A stretch of DNA of 64,000 bases from Oculatella sp. LEGE 06141 (GTDB lineage Bacteria > Cyanobacteriota > Cyanobacteriia > Elainellales > Elainellaceae). Position numbers and translations under genes: made by a program. Below are positions 7,880 to 17,202 of this stretch, in pieces (position 1 is the stretch's first letter; each line of letters begins with the position of its first letter). The stretch spans positions 62,001 through 126,000 of the forward strand of contig NZ_JADEWO010000002.1 in NCBI RefSeq assembly GCF_015207605.1, given 5' to 3'. The notes beneath the pieces were generated by a model that ran no database searches, was not told the DNA's origin, and was given only the letters and a program-made list of their open reading frames with translations.

Positions 7880-10177
7880 CTATTCCAGCACGCTAGCGGA
7901 TATGCTTTGAATCTGCCATCGCCCTGCCTCGCGTACCAGGTCATATTGAACCTGTAAACTGTCTTCTGCCGATGAACTGGGTTGACCATCTTGATAACTA
8001 GAGGAGGATTCGGTCACTTCTGCTTCAACTTGAGCCGCATCAGGATTATCCTCAGAGGTTTCTACTGATGTCACTTCTAGTTTGGGATAGTCGTATGTCC
8101 AGTATTCATTGCGCTGCTGGGCTTCCTCTGCCCGGGCTTGCCATTGCGTCAAAACGGCACCCGTCAAAATCTGGGAGAGCGGTTCAGTGTTGTGCTCTTC
8201 GCCCATTGCTGCCGACTTTGCATCTAGCCAGGATTGAATCACCGCTTGTGCAGTCGTTTCGGTTAAGGGAGCCGTTGGGTCGGTGCTTTCTGCCTGTTGA
8301 GCCGCAGGATCAGGAATGGGCACAGGCGGTTGATCGAGCTGAATCTGAAGCTGTTCACCTTCTAATGAGGGGCCAGGTGCTACAACTCCGCCCAGCCAGC
8401 TCAAGGTGCGGTTCGCCAAAACGGCAAATAGACCAATGCCAAGCACGCCAAGGGCAAGCAAAAACAGCAGGCGATCGAGCCGAGGCGCACGACGACCGCT
8501 CCCGGAACGCCGGGATGGGGTCGGGTCAAGCGGTGGTACCCGCAGATTTGTAGCTGAAGACGGACGTGCCCGGTCTAGCGTTGGAGTTGGCGCTTCTCCT
8601 GTTGCATGTCGCCGCCGCCCAGAGCCAGAATCGCCATTGCCTAAACGACCTTCTGGGGACAGTTGAGATACCCGCTCGGCGGCTGGCATGGCGGTTGTGG
8701 TGGCCGCGTTACTGTTAAGCGGTGGCTCAATGGTTGCAGTCGAGCCATTCCTGTAATTGGGTAGATTGGCTGCCTGCTCAGCCGCCGCCGATCGCACATT
8801 GTTAACGCTAATGGGCGATCGGCGGCTGGCTGGCTGGCCATAGACCACCGACGATTGGGTCGGTGCCCACTGATTGGCTTCCGGTTCGTTGGGCAGTTCT
8901 TCCAGGTAAGCCTGCACCTGCTCATCCGCAAAATATTCTTTCAAGGAAGATTGGTGCTTGGCGAGATCGCGGAAGTGGGTAAACACCTCGTTTTGTAGCC
9001 AGCGCTCCCCATACAAGCAGAGACCGGGTAAGAGGTCTGGCGATCCCTGGGAATGCTCTCGAATAAAGGCTAACGACTCGTACTCCTGACTGAGTTCTAG
9101 GGCGCGACTGGCTTCTTCGGTTTGCCCTAATAACAACGCACAAACAGCTTGTTCTAGATGCACATCCTGGCGAGTCCCCAGGCGAATGAGCATCAGCTTG
9201 GCACGTCGGATCAATGCAGGTTGCCGCTGAGCAAACCCACGAGCCAGCAAGGCATAAACCGCCAAATAGGTAGCAACAGCAGACGGGCGGCGAGCTTCTG
9301 CCTCAAACAGTACCTGCTGCTCGGCTGCCGTCAAATAGCTGCGTAGCTGCTGAATAAACCGCAGAAAATCGTCTACGCTTAGCCCGGACTGGTCGTCCCC
9401 TGTTCCATCAATGCCGCCTCGGTCTTGCAGCATATCTTGCAGCAGCGCCAGACCTTTCTGTCGCTCTGCCTCGTGCGATTCGGGCAATGCAACCAACTCT
9501 AGAATTCGATAGGGGCGTAGTTTAAACAGATCAGCTTGCATTTCACCTCGGAGGCTAGCAAAAATGCCTTCTCGTAGCAGCAGTTCTTGTCCGGTTTCGA
9601 GCGATTCCGCAGCGTTTTCATACTGCCCTTGTTGCCATTGCTCGCGCCCTAGTTCCAGGCACGCAAGAGCAACCGTTAAAACAATATCAGATAAGACAAT
9701 ATCTGGCTCACCAAATCGTCCATTTTTGAGACTAGCGCTGCCGCTGCTCAGGTAAGGACGACCCAACCGCAACACCAGCTCATATTCTCCTAGTTCTAAC
9801 AAGATGAGGAGCGCACCCACCAACTGATGATCCTGGATCTCGATATTTGGTGTGTAGGGATCGGCCAGCGGGTCGAGCAGGGTGTCTCGTGTGGCTTGTC
9901 CAGTGGTTTTGCCCTCTAGCGTCGCTTCGGGGGGGCGGTTTGGCTCTAACTCATACGACTTAGATAGGAAACTGGTGTCGTAGGCCTGGCGCTGCTCAGC
10001 ATCACAAAGGACAGCATACGCTTCGTCTAACAGTTGCTTTCGGGCGACGATCGCCGCTTCCGAAAACTCGCGTCGGGGAAGTTGCAAGGTGCGATCGCGG
10101 TGCGCCTGCTGTAACTGTTCAGTCGTGGACTGAATCGGTAAACCTAGAATTCGGTAATAATCAAGCGGAATTTTCAC
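7880..10177 (-). CDS. ftn2: Ftn2/ARC6 (ZipN)-type cell division protein
   Basis: About 765 residues from a GTG at 10177, preceded by GGGGAAG; this start gives the family beginning (V)KIPLDYYRILGLPIQST. Residues 1-70 form a DnaJ-like domain with HRD where classical J proteins have HPD, so it is not expected to stimulate Hsp70. A long helical TPR-like region covers roughly residues 100-400. A low-complexity linker follows, then one membrane span near residue 590 (LLFLLALGVLGIGLFAVLA). A periplasmic IMS domain closes the protein (AVIQSWLDAKSAAMGEEH, WTYDYPKLEV, YDLVREAGRWQIQSI). Ftn2/ARC6 anchors and stabilises the FtsZ ring at the cytoplasmic membrane and recruits other division proteins. The AEC permease gene follows 21 nt downstream. 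Confidence 0.93.
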   Translation of the reverse strand: MKIPLDYYRILGLPIQSTTEQLQQAHRDRTLQLPRREFSEAAIVARKQLLDEAYAVLCDAEQRQAYDTSFLSKSYELEPNRPPEATLEGKTTGQATRDTLLDPLADPYTPNIEIQDHQLVGALLILLELGEYELVLRLGRPYLSSGSASLKNGRFGEPDIVLSDIVLTVALACLELGREQWQQGQYENAAESLETGQELLLREGIFASLRGEMQADLFKLRPYRILELVALPESHEAERQKGLALLQDMLQDRGGIDGTGDDQSGLSVDDFLRFIQQLRSYLTAAEQQVLFEAEARRPSAVATYLAVYALLARGFAQRQPALIRRAKLMLIRLGTRQDVHLEQAVCALLLGQTEEASRALELSQEYESLAFIREHSQGSPDLLPGLCLYGERWLQNEVFTHFRDLAKHQSSLKEYFADEQVQAYLEELPNEPEANQWAPTQSSVVYGQPASRRSPISVNNVRSAAAEQAANLPNYRNGSTATIEPPLNSNAATTTAMPAAERVSQLSPEGRLGNGDSGSGRRRHATGEAPTPTLDRARPSSATNLRVPPLDPTPSRRSGSGRRAPRLDRLLFLLALGVLGIGLFAVLANRTLSWLGGVVAPGPSLEGEQLQIQLDQPPVPIPDPAAQQAESTDPTAPLTETTAQAVIQSWLDAKSAAMGEEHNTEPLSQILTGAVLTQWQARAEEAQQRNEYWTYDYPKLEVTSVETSEDNPDAAQVEAEVTESSSSYQDGQPSSSAEDSLQVQYDLVREAGRWQIQSISASVLE

Positions 10178-11084
10178 GATCCACTTCCCCAACAACGATC
10201 GACTCAACTCGCCAAGAACATTGCACGTTGATGCTTAACAATTCAGCTTTCCTACCACAACAGGTCGCGTTGTAGTGGAATTTACTCATCAGCATAGACA
10301 AAAAGCTGCCAAACTTAACACGAGTTTTAAAGATTTAGAAAATTAATTTTAGATCTAGTCGCATTTGCAACGGTCGCGCCGAGCTAGTCAGGAGGGCAGA
10401 AGCCGCTGCACGGATGTACAGTTCCGAACTAGGTAGATACGCCTGACGCTGGGCATCAATTTGACCAGAGGCTCTACAGGTAAGCTGTAAACAGGGTTTA
10501 GTGAAACGGAAGAGTTACAGTCCTCCAACCGACTACAGCCATTAGATTTGGCACCCCTGGACAACTTACTTTATCAACCTTTATCAACATGCCCTATTCC
10601 GATTTAAGTTGCCACTATATCAAGCACTGGGTATGGAGTAGTTGAAGATGATACAAAATAAATTTATCTAAAAGTGGACATTTGAAACATAACGGTGCTG
10701 AAGACTGGGTTGCAATACGCGATCGCCCTCTGTTTGTGGCTGCCATGCTGGATATTGTGTCTGCTTTATCGATGAACCCTTAATGTTGTGACCTGCTTCA
10801 TTCGAAGATTTAGAGAGCGATTCGAGTTGCAATCAACCCCTTTAAAGCAACCCCCTTAAAGCGTCCTCTCAGTATTGGGATTGAAGAAGTTGTCTCATAG
10901 TTGAGCATTGTTACTCAGTGTGAGACTATGAATGTCTGACGATACTCCCATTCTAAATTTGGTGTCCCTGAGGTCTTAAGGCTAAGATTCTAAGGACGCA
11001 GCTTGAACATTTGAGTTGCCCCAACGGATGGCCGCTCAAGGTTCCTTGTTCACTTAGTGCACTGTTGAAGGATACTGCAAACCG
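10178..11084. other. intergenic region between divergent ftn2 and pdhA
   Basis: About 900 nt with no supported gene. It should contain the promoters of both flanking genes. I found no clear sigma-70 box pair, RNA gene or repeat family; the few short frames have no ribosome site. One imperfect inverted repeat lies at about 10253-10278. Confidence 0.6.
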
Positions 11085-12113
11085 ATGGTTCAAGAACGGA
11101 CACTGCCAGAATTTCCAACGGCGTTGGCTTCCATCACCCGCGAAGAAGGGTTGGTGGTTTATGAAGATATGATCCTGGGGCGATTCTTCGAAGATAAGTG
11201 CGCTGAGATGTACTACCGGGGCAAAATGTTTGGTTTTGTCCATTTGTACAACGGTCAGGAAGCCGTTTCTTCTGGCGTAATTAAGGCGATGCGCTCAGAT
11301 GATTACGTTTGCAGCACCTACCGAGATCATGTTCATGCGCTGAGTGCGGGTGTTCCAGCACGCAACGTTATGGCAGAACTGTTTGGTAAAGCCACGGGTT
11401 GCAGCAAAGGGCGCGGTGGTTCAATGCACTTGTTTTCAGCAGAGCACAATTTGCTGGGCGGCTTTGCGTTTGTTGCAGAAGGAATTCCGGTGGCAACGGG
11501 GGCTGCGTTTCAAACAAAGTATCGACGCGAAGCGCTGGGAGATGAGACGGCAGATCAGGTGACGGCCTGCTTTTTTGGTGATGGAGCGGCCAATAACGGA
11601 CAGTTCTTTGAGTGCCTGAACATGGCCGCACTCTGGAAGTTGCCCATTCTTTTTGTTGTGGAAAACAATAAGTGGGCAATTGGGATGGCACACGAGCGAG
11701 CTACCTCGCAACCTGAAATCTACAAAAAAGCCAGCGTCTTTGGTATGCCGGGGTTTGAGGTTGATGGGATGGATGTGTTGGCTGTGCGGTCGATCGCGCA
11801 GGAGGCTGTTGCTCGTGCCCGTGCAGGGGAAGGCCCAACCCTCATTGAAGCGCTAACCTACCGTTTCCGGGGGCACTCGTTAGCTGACCCAGATGAAATG
11901 CGCTCTAAAGCTGAAAAAGAAGTCTGGTTTTCGCGCGATCCAATTAAGAAGTTTGCGGCCTACCTGACTGAACAAAACCTGGTGCAGCACGACGAATTGT
12001 TGGACATTGAACGCCGCATTCAGTCTGTAATTGATGATGCGGTTCAGTTTGCCCAAAGTAGTGCTGAACCCGATCCAAGCGAGCTGTACCGCTACATTTT
12101 TGCAGAGGACTAG
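11085..12113 (+). CDS. pdhA: pyruvate dehydrogenase E1 component subunit alpha
   Basis: 342 residues. E1-alpha works with E1-beta to decarboxylate pyruvate on thiamine diphosphate and pass the acetyl group to E2. Visible are the thiamine-diphosphate motif (GDGAANNG at about residue 165 closing with VVENN about 30 residues later), the conserved [19 protein letters not shown] and [13 protein letters not shown] stretches, [17 protein letters not shown], and the phosphorylation-loop-like [17 protein letters not shown]. It is full length. GAAGGA precedes the ATG. pdhB is not adjacent but lies at 24803-25786 on the other strand. A textbook terminator follows. Confidence 0.97.
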   Translation: MVQERTLPEFPTALASITREEGLVVYEDMILGRFFEDKCAEMYYRGKMFGFVHLYNGQEAVSSGVIKAMRSDDYVCSTYRDHVHALSAGVPARNVMAELFGKATGCSKGRGGSMHLFSAEHNLLGGFAFVAEGIPVATGAAFQTKYRREALGDETADQVTACFFGDGAANNGQFFECLNMAALWKLPILFVVENNKWAIGMAHERATSQPEIYKKASVFGMPGFEVDGMDVLAVRSIAQEAVARARAGEGPTLIEALTYRFRGHSLADPDEMRSKAEKEVWFSRDPIKKFAAYLTEQNLVQHDELLDIERRIQSVIDDAVQFAQSSAEPDPSELYRYIFAED

Positions 12114-12204
12114 CGCTTTGGACAATTCAGGCCGCTTCTGCGAGAACCAGTACGGCTTGATGGGCTAATTCCTCTCGATGAGGCATTGATCGTGCTTTAA
12201 GCCG

Positions 12205-12235
12205 TCGAGGACTGAACCCCAGTCCTCGATTTTTT
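12205..12235 (+). terminator. pdhA terminator
   Basis: TCGAGGACTG at 12205-12214 pairs with CAGTCCTCGA at 12220-12229 around a 5-nt loop and is followed by TTTTTT. It is 91 nt past the pdhA stop. Confidence 0.9.
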
Positions 12236-12332
12236 GGTGCCAACCGGGTGGGTTTAGGCCAATGGCTTGATGGTTTAAAGGGGTATCTTTCTCTATCCTG
12301 TTAGCTGGTTAGTCGTCAACCAAGGAGTCCTT

Positions 12333-12590
12333 ATGCCTGATCCCATGATGTATCAGGAAGATGCTTACGTTTTGCTGGAGACAAACCAGCCGGAGCAGTT
12401 TTTGACACCAGAAGAACTGTTTGCCAAGCTCAGATCGGTGCTGGCAGACCGTCAGGATGATCTACCCAGGGACTTGCAGCAATTGTCGGATTTGGATGCT
12501 CAAACTCAGTACTTGATGGAAACGTCGTGTGAGTTTGATATTGGCCCTGGACAGTTTTTGCAGTGGTATGTGGTTCGATTGGAGAAATAA
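12333..12590 (+). CDS. crr7: CRR7-type chlororespiratory reduction protein (NDH-1 associated)
   Basis: 85 residues matching the small CRR7 family in full: MPDPMMYQEDAYVLLE start, EQFLTPEELFAKL, and the ending GPGQFLQWYVVRLEK. In chloroplasts CRR7 is needed to accumulate the NDH complex that carries cyclic electron flow; the cyanobacterial homologues are soluble small proteins presumed to help assemble NDH-1. The start has AAGGAG (12322-12327) just upstream. The stop is only 4 nt from the stop of the convergent DUF2854 gene, so the 3' ends of the two transcripts must overlap. The call rests on recalled family sequence. Confidence 0.8.
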   Translation: MPDPMMYQEDAYVLLETNQPEQFLTPEELFAKLRSVLADRQDDLPRDLQQLSDLDAQTQYLMETSCEFDIGPGQFLQWYVVRLEK

Positions 12591-12594
12591 CCAG

Positions 12595-13152
12595 TCAGGC
12601 GATCGCCTCTGGTGCGGCAATCAAAGCTACGACAACCCGGTCTGTTTGCGGCTGCTTTAAGGTTACATGCAGTCCGGGGCCAAAAAAGCGCTCTATTTTA
12701 TCTTGCTTCTTTTGCCACTCCTCAAAGCTAATGAGGGGCGACTCAAATTCCAGTACCAAAGCATACTGACCGTCGATCGCCTCTTCCCAAATGGCCTGGA
12801 GCAGGGGGCGTTCTTCGTCGGTTGGGCTTAACCCCAGATAGCTCAAAGATGTGTCTAAATGGGCTTCTTGCCCATACCGAAACCGAGTAACGTCCTTGCG
12901 GATCTGGTTTTGGGTTGAAGTCGCCTGCTGTTCTCGTAGGGCTTCAACTGGGGGCGAGGTGGGCTGTGCGAAAGGAACTGGTTTCAGTTCGGATGCTTTT
13001 AGGGCTAAACCACCCAGCAAGATCGGAATGCCGTAAAAGAAACCGACCAGGTTAAGAGTTGGGTTTCCGGAAAAATAGGCGGCAAAGCCCATGACTGACA
13101 AAATGCCACCCACCGCTAACCCTAACGTTCCCAGAGAGATTTGACGTAACAT
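12595..13152 (-). CDS. DUF2854 domain-containing membrane protein
   Basis: 185 residues with two closely spaced membrane spans near the N-terminus (residues 5-28 and 33-50, with a short YFSGNPTLNLVG loop). A soluble C-terminal domain of about 130 residues follows (RYGQEAHLDTSLSYLGLSPT, LISFEEWQKKQDKIERFFGPG, TDRVVVALIA). This layout is that of DUF2854, found in cyanobacteria and plastids; its function is not established. It runs convergent to crr7. Confidence 0.85.
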   Translation of the reverse strand: MLRQISLGTLGLAVGGILSVMGFAAYFSGNPTLNLVGFFYGIPILLGGLALKASELKPVPFAQPTSPPVEALREQQATSTQNQIRKDVTRFRYGQEAHLDTSLSYLGLSPTDEERPLLQAIWEEAIDGQYALVLEFESPLISFEEWQKKQDKIERFFGPGLHVTLKQPQTDRVVVALIAAPEAIA

Positions 13153-13348
13153 TATAAAAGCTCAACAAATTACTTGATTATTATCTCTGTCTTTGCTGAG
13201 CTACGGTTACCTTGCTGCTGCGATCGGGCACGACGGCCAACGGAGAAATCCCTGGATTGGAGCCAAGCCTTTGCTATCCTGCCTGGGATGAACGGGCATG
13301 GCGATCGCAGCAGCAGAAATTTCAAAGCAAGCCAACGGAGTCTGTTGC

Positions 13349-13534
13349 ATGTTAGATCCTCAAACCCTTCGAGAGCGCATTCTGCTCATCGAAGGCAAGC
13401 GCGAATCGTTAGTGAAGTTGTTAGAACAGCCCGATCTTGGAACCTTGAGAATTGATGTCAATCAAGCGCTGGAAGAGATCGACGACTTGATTGAAGAGTT
13501 TAAGCGCACCTTTCCTGATGCTGAAACGAACTAA
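13349..13534 (+). CDS. small conserved hypothetical protein
   Basis: 61 residues from the ATG at 13349, which has GGAG at 13336-13339; a longer frame from 13298 lacks such a site. The protein is almost wholly helical and charged, with a heptad-like pattern (LRERILLIEGKRESLVKLLE, VNQALEEIDDLIEEFKRTF), so a short coiled-coil hairpin or dimer is likely. I do not recognise the family. It is followed by a hairpin shared with the convergent receiver-domain gene. Confidence 0.65.
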   Translation: MLDPQTLRERILLIEGKRESLVKLLEQPDLGTLRIDVNQALEEIDDLIEEFKRTFPDAETN

Positions 13535-13559
13535 GTGCTAGTCAGGTGCTAACGAAAAC

Positions 13560-13600
13560 AGCCTCGTTGACTGTGTTACACAGCCGACGGGGCTATTCTT
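13560..13600. terminator. bidirectional terminator between convergent genes
   Basis: AGCCTCGTTGACTGTGT pairs, with two mismatches, with ACACAGCCGACGGGGCT (13560-13594) and is followed by ATTCTTTTG. The right arm covers the stop codon of the receiver-domain gene, so it can serve both directions. Confidence 0.65.
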
Positions 13601-13997
13601 TTGCTTTCAAGCGGCTTTCGCCTTGCTTCATCACAATTTCGATTAATTCCTGGACTGGGATTCCTTTCTCGCAAAAAGCGTCAATTTGAGCCGTCTGAAT
13701 CATCACCTCAATTTGAGGATCTTGCACCGACGAATAGGCCACAATTCGAGTATGTGGATGTTGGCTCTTGATCTGGTTAGAGGCACTTAGCCCATCCACA
13801 ATTGGCATCTGGAGATCCAGAATGACAACATCAGGACGGTACTGCTCAACCATCTCGACTGCCTCACGGCCATTACTCGCTAGCCCAACAAGGTCAATAT
13901 TGGTGTGCTTTTGCAAGGCAAGCTTTAGACTGAAACGAACGAGTTCATGGTCGTCAGCTACGAGAACGCGAAGACATTGGCTTTCATGGTGCGGCAT
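13593..13997 (-). CDS. single-domain response regulator (receiver only)
   Basis: 134 residues forming one complete receiver domain and nothing else. The acidic pair is D15-D16 (LVADDHELVR), the phosphoacceptor is D61 (VVILDLQMP), the switch serine is in IVAYSS, and the conserved lysine is in FCEKGIP. The DDHELVR start is the NarL/FixJ subtype, which usually carries a LuxR-type HTH that is absent here. Such stand-alone receivers act through protein contacts or phosphotransfer. No kinase is adjacent; the partner is unknown. A 431-nt gap lies upstream. Confidence 0.9.
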   Translation of the reverse strand: MPHHESQCLRVLVADDHELVRFSLKLALQKHTNIDLVGLASNGREAVEMVEQYRPDVVILDLQMPIVDGLSASNQIKSQHPHTRIVAYSSVQDPQIEVMIQTAQIDAFCEKGIPVQELIEIVMKQGESRLKAKE

Positions 13998-14428
13998 TGT
14001 AAACAGTAGGTAAGCAGGTTTAGGCGACTCTTCGTTAGTTTAATAATTCTGAAGCTAAATCCCATCTATCATTCGAGCGAACCCCTAGCTTGAACTGGAC
14101 TTCAAGCTCTTCAGCCTCTCAACGGATGGCTTTAACCTCTTTTCGGTTTCTGTTTGGTTGAGGTTCATCTCTGGATGGAATGCAGAACGGGAATGGTATC
14201 CTGATTAACTGCGTGTTTGACTTGAATAGTGTGTCTAACTTGTCTATGGGGTGAAGCTCTACAAACCGAAATCATAAACTGAAATCAATCCTGTCCTCTA
14301 AATACTCAAGTACATGTCAAGGCTAGGGTTAACTACAAGCCGCTAAGCAGGTATTCATGAAACAATAGAAGTCGGTTATTTTGTAGAGCAATTTTTTTTG
14401 ACCAGGTTTTTAATCAATAGTACAGCTT
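13998..14428. other. intergenic region between divergent receiver and ferredoxin genes
   Basis: No gene is supported. It holds a perfect 8-bp inverted repeat with a 6-nt loop at 14087-14108 (AGCTTGAA / TTCAAGCT), which could be an operator or part of a 5' leader. The ferredoxin gene is preceded by a T8 run at 14391-14398. Confidence 0.5.
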
Positions 14429-14758
14429 ATGTCTAGGTCTTACACGGTCGAAATTCAGCATCAGGGAAGCACTCATACGCTCAGCGTACCGGAAAACCAA
14501 ACCATCTTAGCCGCTGCCCTGGATGCAGGGGTCGAATTACCCTATTCTTGCAGTGCTGGCGTTTGTACAACCTGTGCGGCTCAAGTGGTAGAAGGAGTGG
14601 TAGACCAGGACGATGCGATGGGAATTGGGGCTGATGCTCGTGAGCAAGGCTACGCTTTGCTGTGTGTTGCCTTCCCACGCTCTGATCTCAAAATTGAGAC
14701 TGAGAAAGAAGAGGTCGTTTACAACCTACAGTTTGGTCAGTTCCAGCAGCGAAAATAG
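14429..14758 (+). CDS. [2Fe-2S] plant-type ferredoxin with C-terminal extension
   Basis: 109 residues. Cluster ligands are C41, C46, C49 and C79 (CSAGVCTTC and LLCVA), spaced C-x4-C-x2-C-x29-C as in plant-type ferredoxins. It differs from photosynthetic PetF in having a basic/neutral loop region, a shifted acidic patch and about 10 extra residues at the end (NLQFGQFQQRK), resembling the low-abundance FdC1-like group rather than the main electron carrier. It heads a tight run with a 62-residue protein and a DUF3326 protein, which suggests it supplies electrons to a specific partner; that is inference. Confidence 0.88.
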   Translation: MSRSYTVEIQHQGSTHTLSVPENQTILAAALDAGVELPYSCSAGVCTTCAAQVVEGVVDQDDAMGIGADAREQGYALLCVAFPRSDLKIETEKEEVVYNLQFGQFQQRK

Positions 14759-14832
14759 CGGTGGCAACTGTGGCTCGAATCTGCTTCTCTTTTTTGTTTT
14801 GTCAAAATGCTAGCCTTACCCAGAGTTTCCTT

Positions 14833-15021
14833 ATGACTACCCATTTCATTACGGCTGAAATTGAGCTGCAATCTTCTCCACGCGCCCTAGAGGAAGCCAT
14901 TATTCAGACCTTGCAACAGCAAGGCGAACCTCTGCGTTGGGCGATTACTGCGATCGACTCTGAGCGGCAAACGGCTCAGGTTGAAGCCGTTGTTGTTACG
15001 AAGTCGGGTCAGGCCAGTTGA
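14833..15021 (+). CDS. small conserved hypothetical protein, overlapping DUF3326 start
   Basis: 62 residues from the ATG at 14833. The frame is open back to 14761, but that extension has no ribosome site. Predicted fold is a small alpha/beta domain: a beta strand (HFITAEIELQ), a helix (RALEEAIIQTLQQQG), then two strands (LRWAITAID, AQVEAVVVT). Its TGA overlaps the TTG start of the next gene by 4 nt (TTGA), so the two are likely translationally coupled. The family is not one I can name. Confidence 0.7.
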   Translation: MTTHFITAEIELQSSPRALEEAIIQTLQQQGEPLRWAITAIDSERQTAQVEAVVVTKSGQAS

Positions 15022-16103
15022 GTCAGCGACCGTATACTGCCGTTTTAATTGTTCCTACTGGAATTGGGGCTGCCATTGGGGGCTATGCCGGGGATGCCCT
15101 ACCCGTTGCCCGAGCGATCGCCCAGGTGGTCGATCGGCTCATTACCCATCCCAACGTGTTGAATGGGGCACAGCTTTACTGGTCATTACCCAACGCTTTC
15201 TACGTTGAGGGATATGGTCTGGATCGGTTTGCGTCTGGTCGATGGGGGCTGAGACCGGTTCATCAAAACCGGATTGGCCTGATCTTAGACCAGGCGATTG
15301 AACCAGACTTGCGCTTGAGGCATCTCCAGGCCGCAGATGCCGCTCGCTCGACCCTGGGTTTGACGTTGACCGACTACATCGTGACGGATGCTCCATTGGG
15401 TGTAGAACTGCAAACGGCGGACTCTGGGGCGACATGGGGAACGATTCGACATCCAGATAGCTTACTGCGAGCTGCTGATAAGCTAATTGCTGCGGCTGGG
15501 GCAGAGGCGATCGCGGTAGTAGCTCGCTTCCCCGACGACCTGGGTAGTGAAGCGCTGCAATCTTACCGTCATGGTCAGGGCGTAGATCCATTGGCTGGGG
15601 CAGAGGCAGTCATTAGCCACCTGGTGGTTCAGGCGTTTCAGATTCCCTGTGCCCATGCCCCGGCACTGTTGCCGCTGCCGCTTGATGCAGAATTGTCTCC
15701 CCGCTCGGCGGCTGAGGAGTTGGGGTACACCTTTCTCCCCTGCGTCTTAGTGGGGCTAAGCCGTGCGCCGCAGTTTGTGATCGGTGCTGCCACTCGACCA
15801 GAGGATGTTTGGGCGGAACAGGTGGATGCGGTGATCGTGCCAGCCACCGCCTGTGGGGGCAGTGCGGTGTTGCATTTGAGCCAGTCGGCTCAAGTGGTTA
15901 CAGTGGCCGATAACCAAACGCGGATGCGAGTGACCGCAGAGAGTTTAGGCATATCTGCCCTGCAAGTCGATTCGTACCTGGAGGCGATCGGCGTTTTGGT
16001 AGCCCACCGGGCAGGGATCAGCATCAGCGCGTTGCGGCCTGAAGCAACGCAACTTCAGCCGTTCGTTGAAAAATCGCTGCTAACCCGACTGGGTAGATGT
16101 TAG
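15018..16103 (+). CDS. DUF3326 domain-containing protein
   Basis: 361 residues, soluble, spanning one DUF3326 domain. Recognisable family stretches are AVLIVPTGIGAAIGGYAGDA at the N-terminus, ITHPNVLNGAQLYW, DRFASGRWGLRP, NRIGLILDQAIE, VVARFPDD, GVDPLAGAEAVISHL, and the late VIVPATACGGSAVLHL. The glycine-rich N-terminal segment and the ACGGS segment hint at an enzyme with a phosphate-binding site, but no reaction is known. The start is a TTG overlapping the stop of the upstream 62-codon gene. It is conserved in cyanobacteria and plants. Confidence 0.85.
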   Translation: MSQRPYTAVLIVPTGIGAAIGGYAGDALPVARAIAQVVDRLITHPNVLNGAQLYWSLPNAFYVEGYGLDRFASGRWGLRPVHQNRIGLILDQAIEPDLRLRHLQAADAARSTLGLTLTDYIVTDAPLGVELQTADSGATWGTIRHPDSLLRAADKLIAAAGAEAIAVVARFPDDLGSEALQSYRHGQGVDPLAGAEAVISHLVVQAFQIPCAHAPALLPLPLDAELSPRSAAEELGYTFLPCVLVGLSRAPQFVIGAATRPEDVWAEQVDAVIVPATACGGSAVLHLSQSAQVVTVADNQTRMRVTAESLGISALQVDSYLEAIGVLVAHRAGISISALRPEATQLQPFVEKSLLTRLGRC

Positions 16104-16270
16104 CCTTAGACCACACAGCGTTTGCCCTGTGAGCCATGCTGTTGATATAGCCTGAAGCGCTTCACCTGGATGGCGATCGCTCTATCTTGAACGGGCAACC
16201 GGCACAAACGAACAATCCAGTAAGGACGCGCCAATCAAGAATCGTTCAATAATGTTTTGCGGGGTTGATT

Positions 16271-16849
16271 GTGACTGAACAGCTTCCAAACCAGCCTCAA
16301 GTCGAACCTCTATCTCGAGTGCAAATCCTGGCTGCTATGGGTTTAACCGCCGTAGTGTTGCTGCTGGTGGCTCGTGCGTGGATGGTACTCGATGCGGTTG
16401 CACTGCTCTCTGTAAACTGGGTATGGACTGATTTACTCCTTGGCGCAGCGATCGGCTTGGGGATCACGGGTGCAAGCTCCATCGTTTACCGACTGTGGGA
16501 GTCGTATCGCCGCAGCGCTGATTTTTATCTGGCGCTGATCTTAAAACCGTTAACCTGGACAGATTTGATTTGGTTGGGCTTATTACCGGGGTTAAGTGAA
16601 GAGCTTTTGTTTCGAGGGGTAATGTTACCAGCCCTGGGGTTTAATCTTCTCGCTGTCATAATCTCTAGCGTTTGTTTTGGGGTGTTGCACTTCAGTGGCT
16701 CGCAACAGTTACCCTACGTGATTTGGGCAACCGTCATTGGAGCCGTGCTGGGAGTTAGCGCTTTGGCGACTGGAAATTTAATGGTGCCTATCCTGGCGCA
16801 CGTTACCACTAATCTGGTGTCTGGCTTGATGTGGAAATTTGACCGTTGA
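16271..16849 (+). CDS. CPBP family intramembrane glutamic endopeptidase
   Basis: 192 residues from a GTG at 16271; a TTG two codons upstream is an alternative. It has about five to six membrane spans and the three catalytic motifs of the CAAX-protease/bacteriocin-processing family: EELLFRG (the glutamate pair and arginine), FGVLHFSG (first histidine) and LAHVTTN (second histidine and asparagine). Members cleave within or near the membrane; in cyanobacteria most have no known substrate. It ends 19 nt before the convergent small gene at 16868. Confidence 0.9.
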   Translation: MTEQLPNQPQVEPLSRVQILAAMGLTAVVLLLVARAWMVLDAVALLSVNWVWTDLLLGAAIGLGITGASSIVYRLWESYRRSADFYLALILKPLTWTDLIWLGLLPGLSEELLFRGVMLPALGFNLLAVIISSVCFGVLHFSGSQQLPYVIWATVIGAVLGVSALATGNLMVPILAHVTTNLVSGLMWKFDR

Positions 16850-16867
16850 GATTTGGGTGGGCTCCGG

Positions 16868-17074
16868 TCACTGAATTCGTCGCACACAGCCATCCTGGAT
16901 CGCGTCTCGCAAGATGTCTAGCAGGGTGCGATCGCGCGGAGTCAAATTGCCGTCAACGACAATGCGTTTGATGTGTGATTCGACAGCAGGAGACAGTTCG
17001 CCAACGGCAAGGGCAGACCGAACACAGTACTCCAAATAATGGGGTTCAGGTTGGCTAGGGTTCAGGCTTGGCAT
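16868..17074 (-). CDS. small conserved hypothetical protein
   Basis: 68 residues from the ATG at 17074; an upstream extension to 17164 is open but unlike the rest. The protein is helical (HYLEYCVRSALAVGELSPAV, LTPRDRTLLDILRDAIQDG) with a short central strand pair (IKRIVVDGN). No membrane span. I do not recognise a family with certainty; it looks like a small cyanobacterial soluble protein. Confidence 0.55.
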   Translation of the reverse strand: MPSLNPSQPEPHYLEYCVRSALAVGELSPAVESHIKRIVVDGNLTPRDRTLLDILRDAIQDGCVRRIQ

Positions 17075-17202
17075 GGCGAGTATACCCGTGCGGGGGGAGA
17101 GGAACAGGTATAAATCCAAACCCATTGATAGCGATTCCTGAAACCATACACAGAGACGCTCCAATGGGGGCGTCTCTAGCGAATCAAACCTTGAGGTGCT
17201 GG

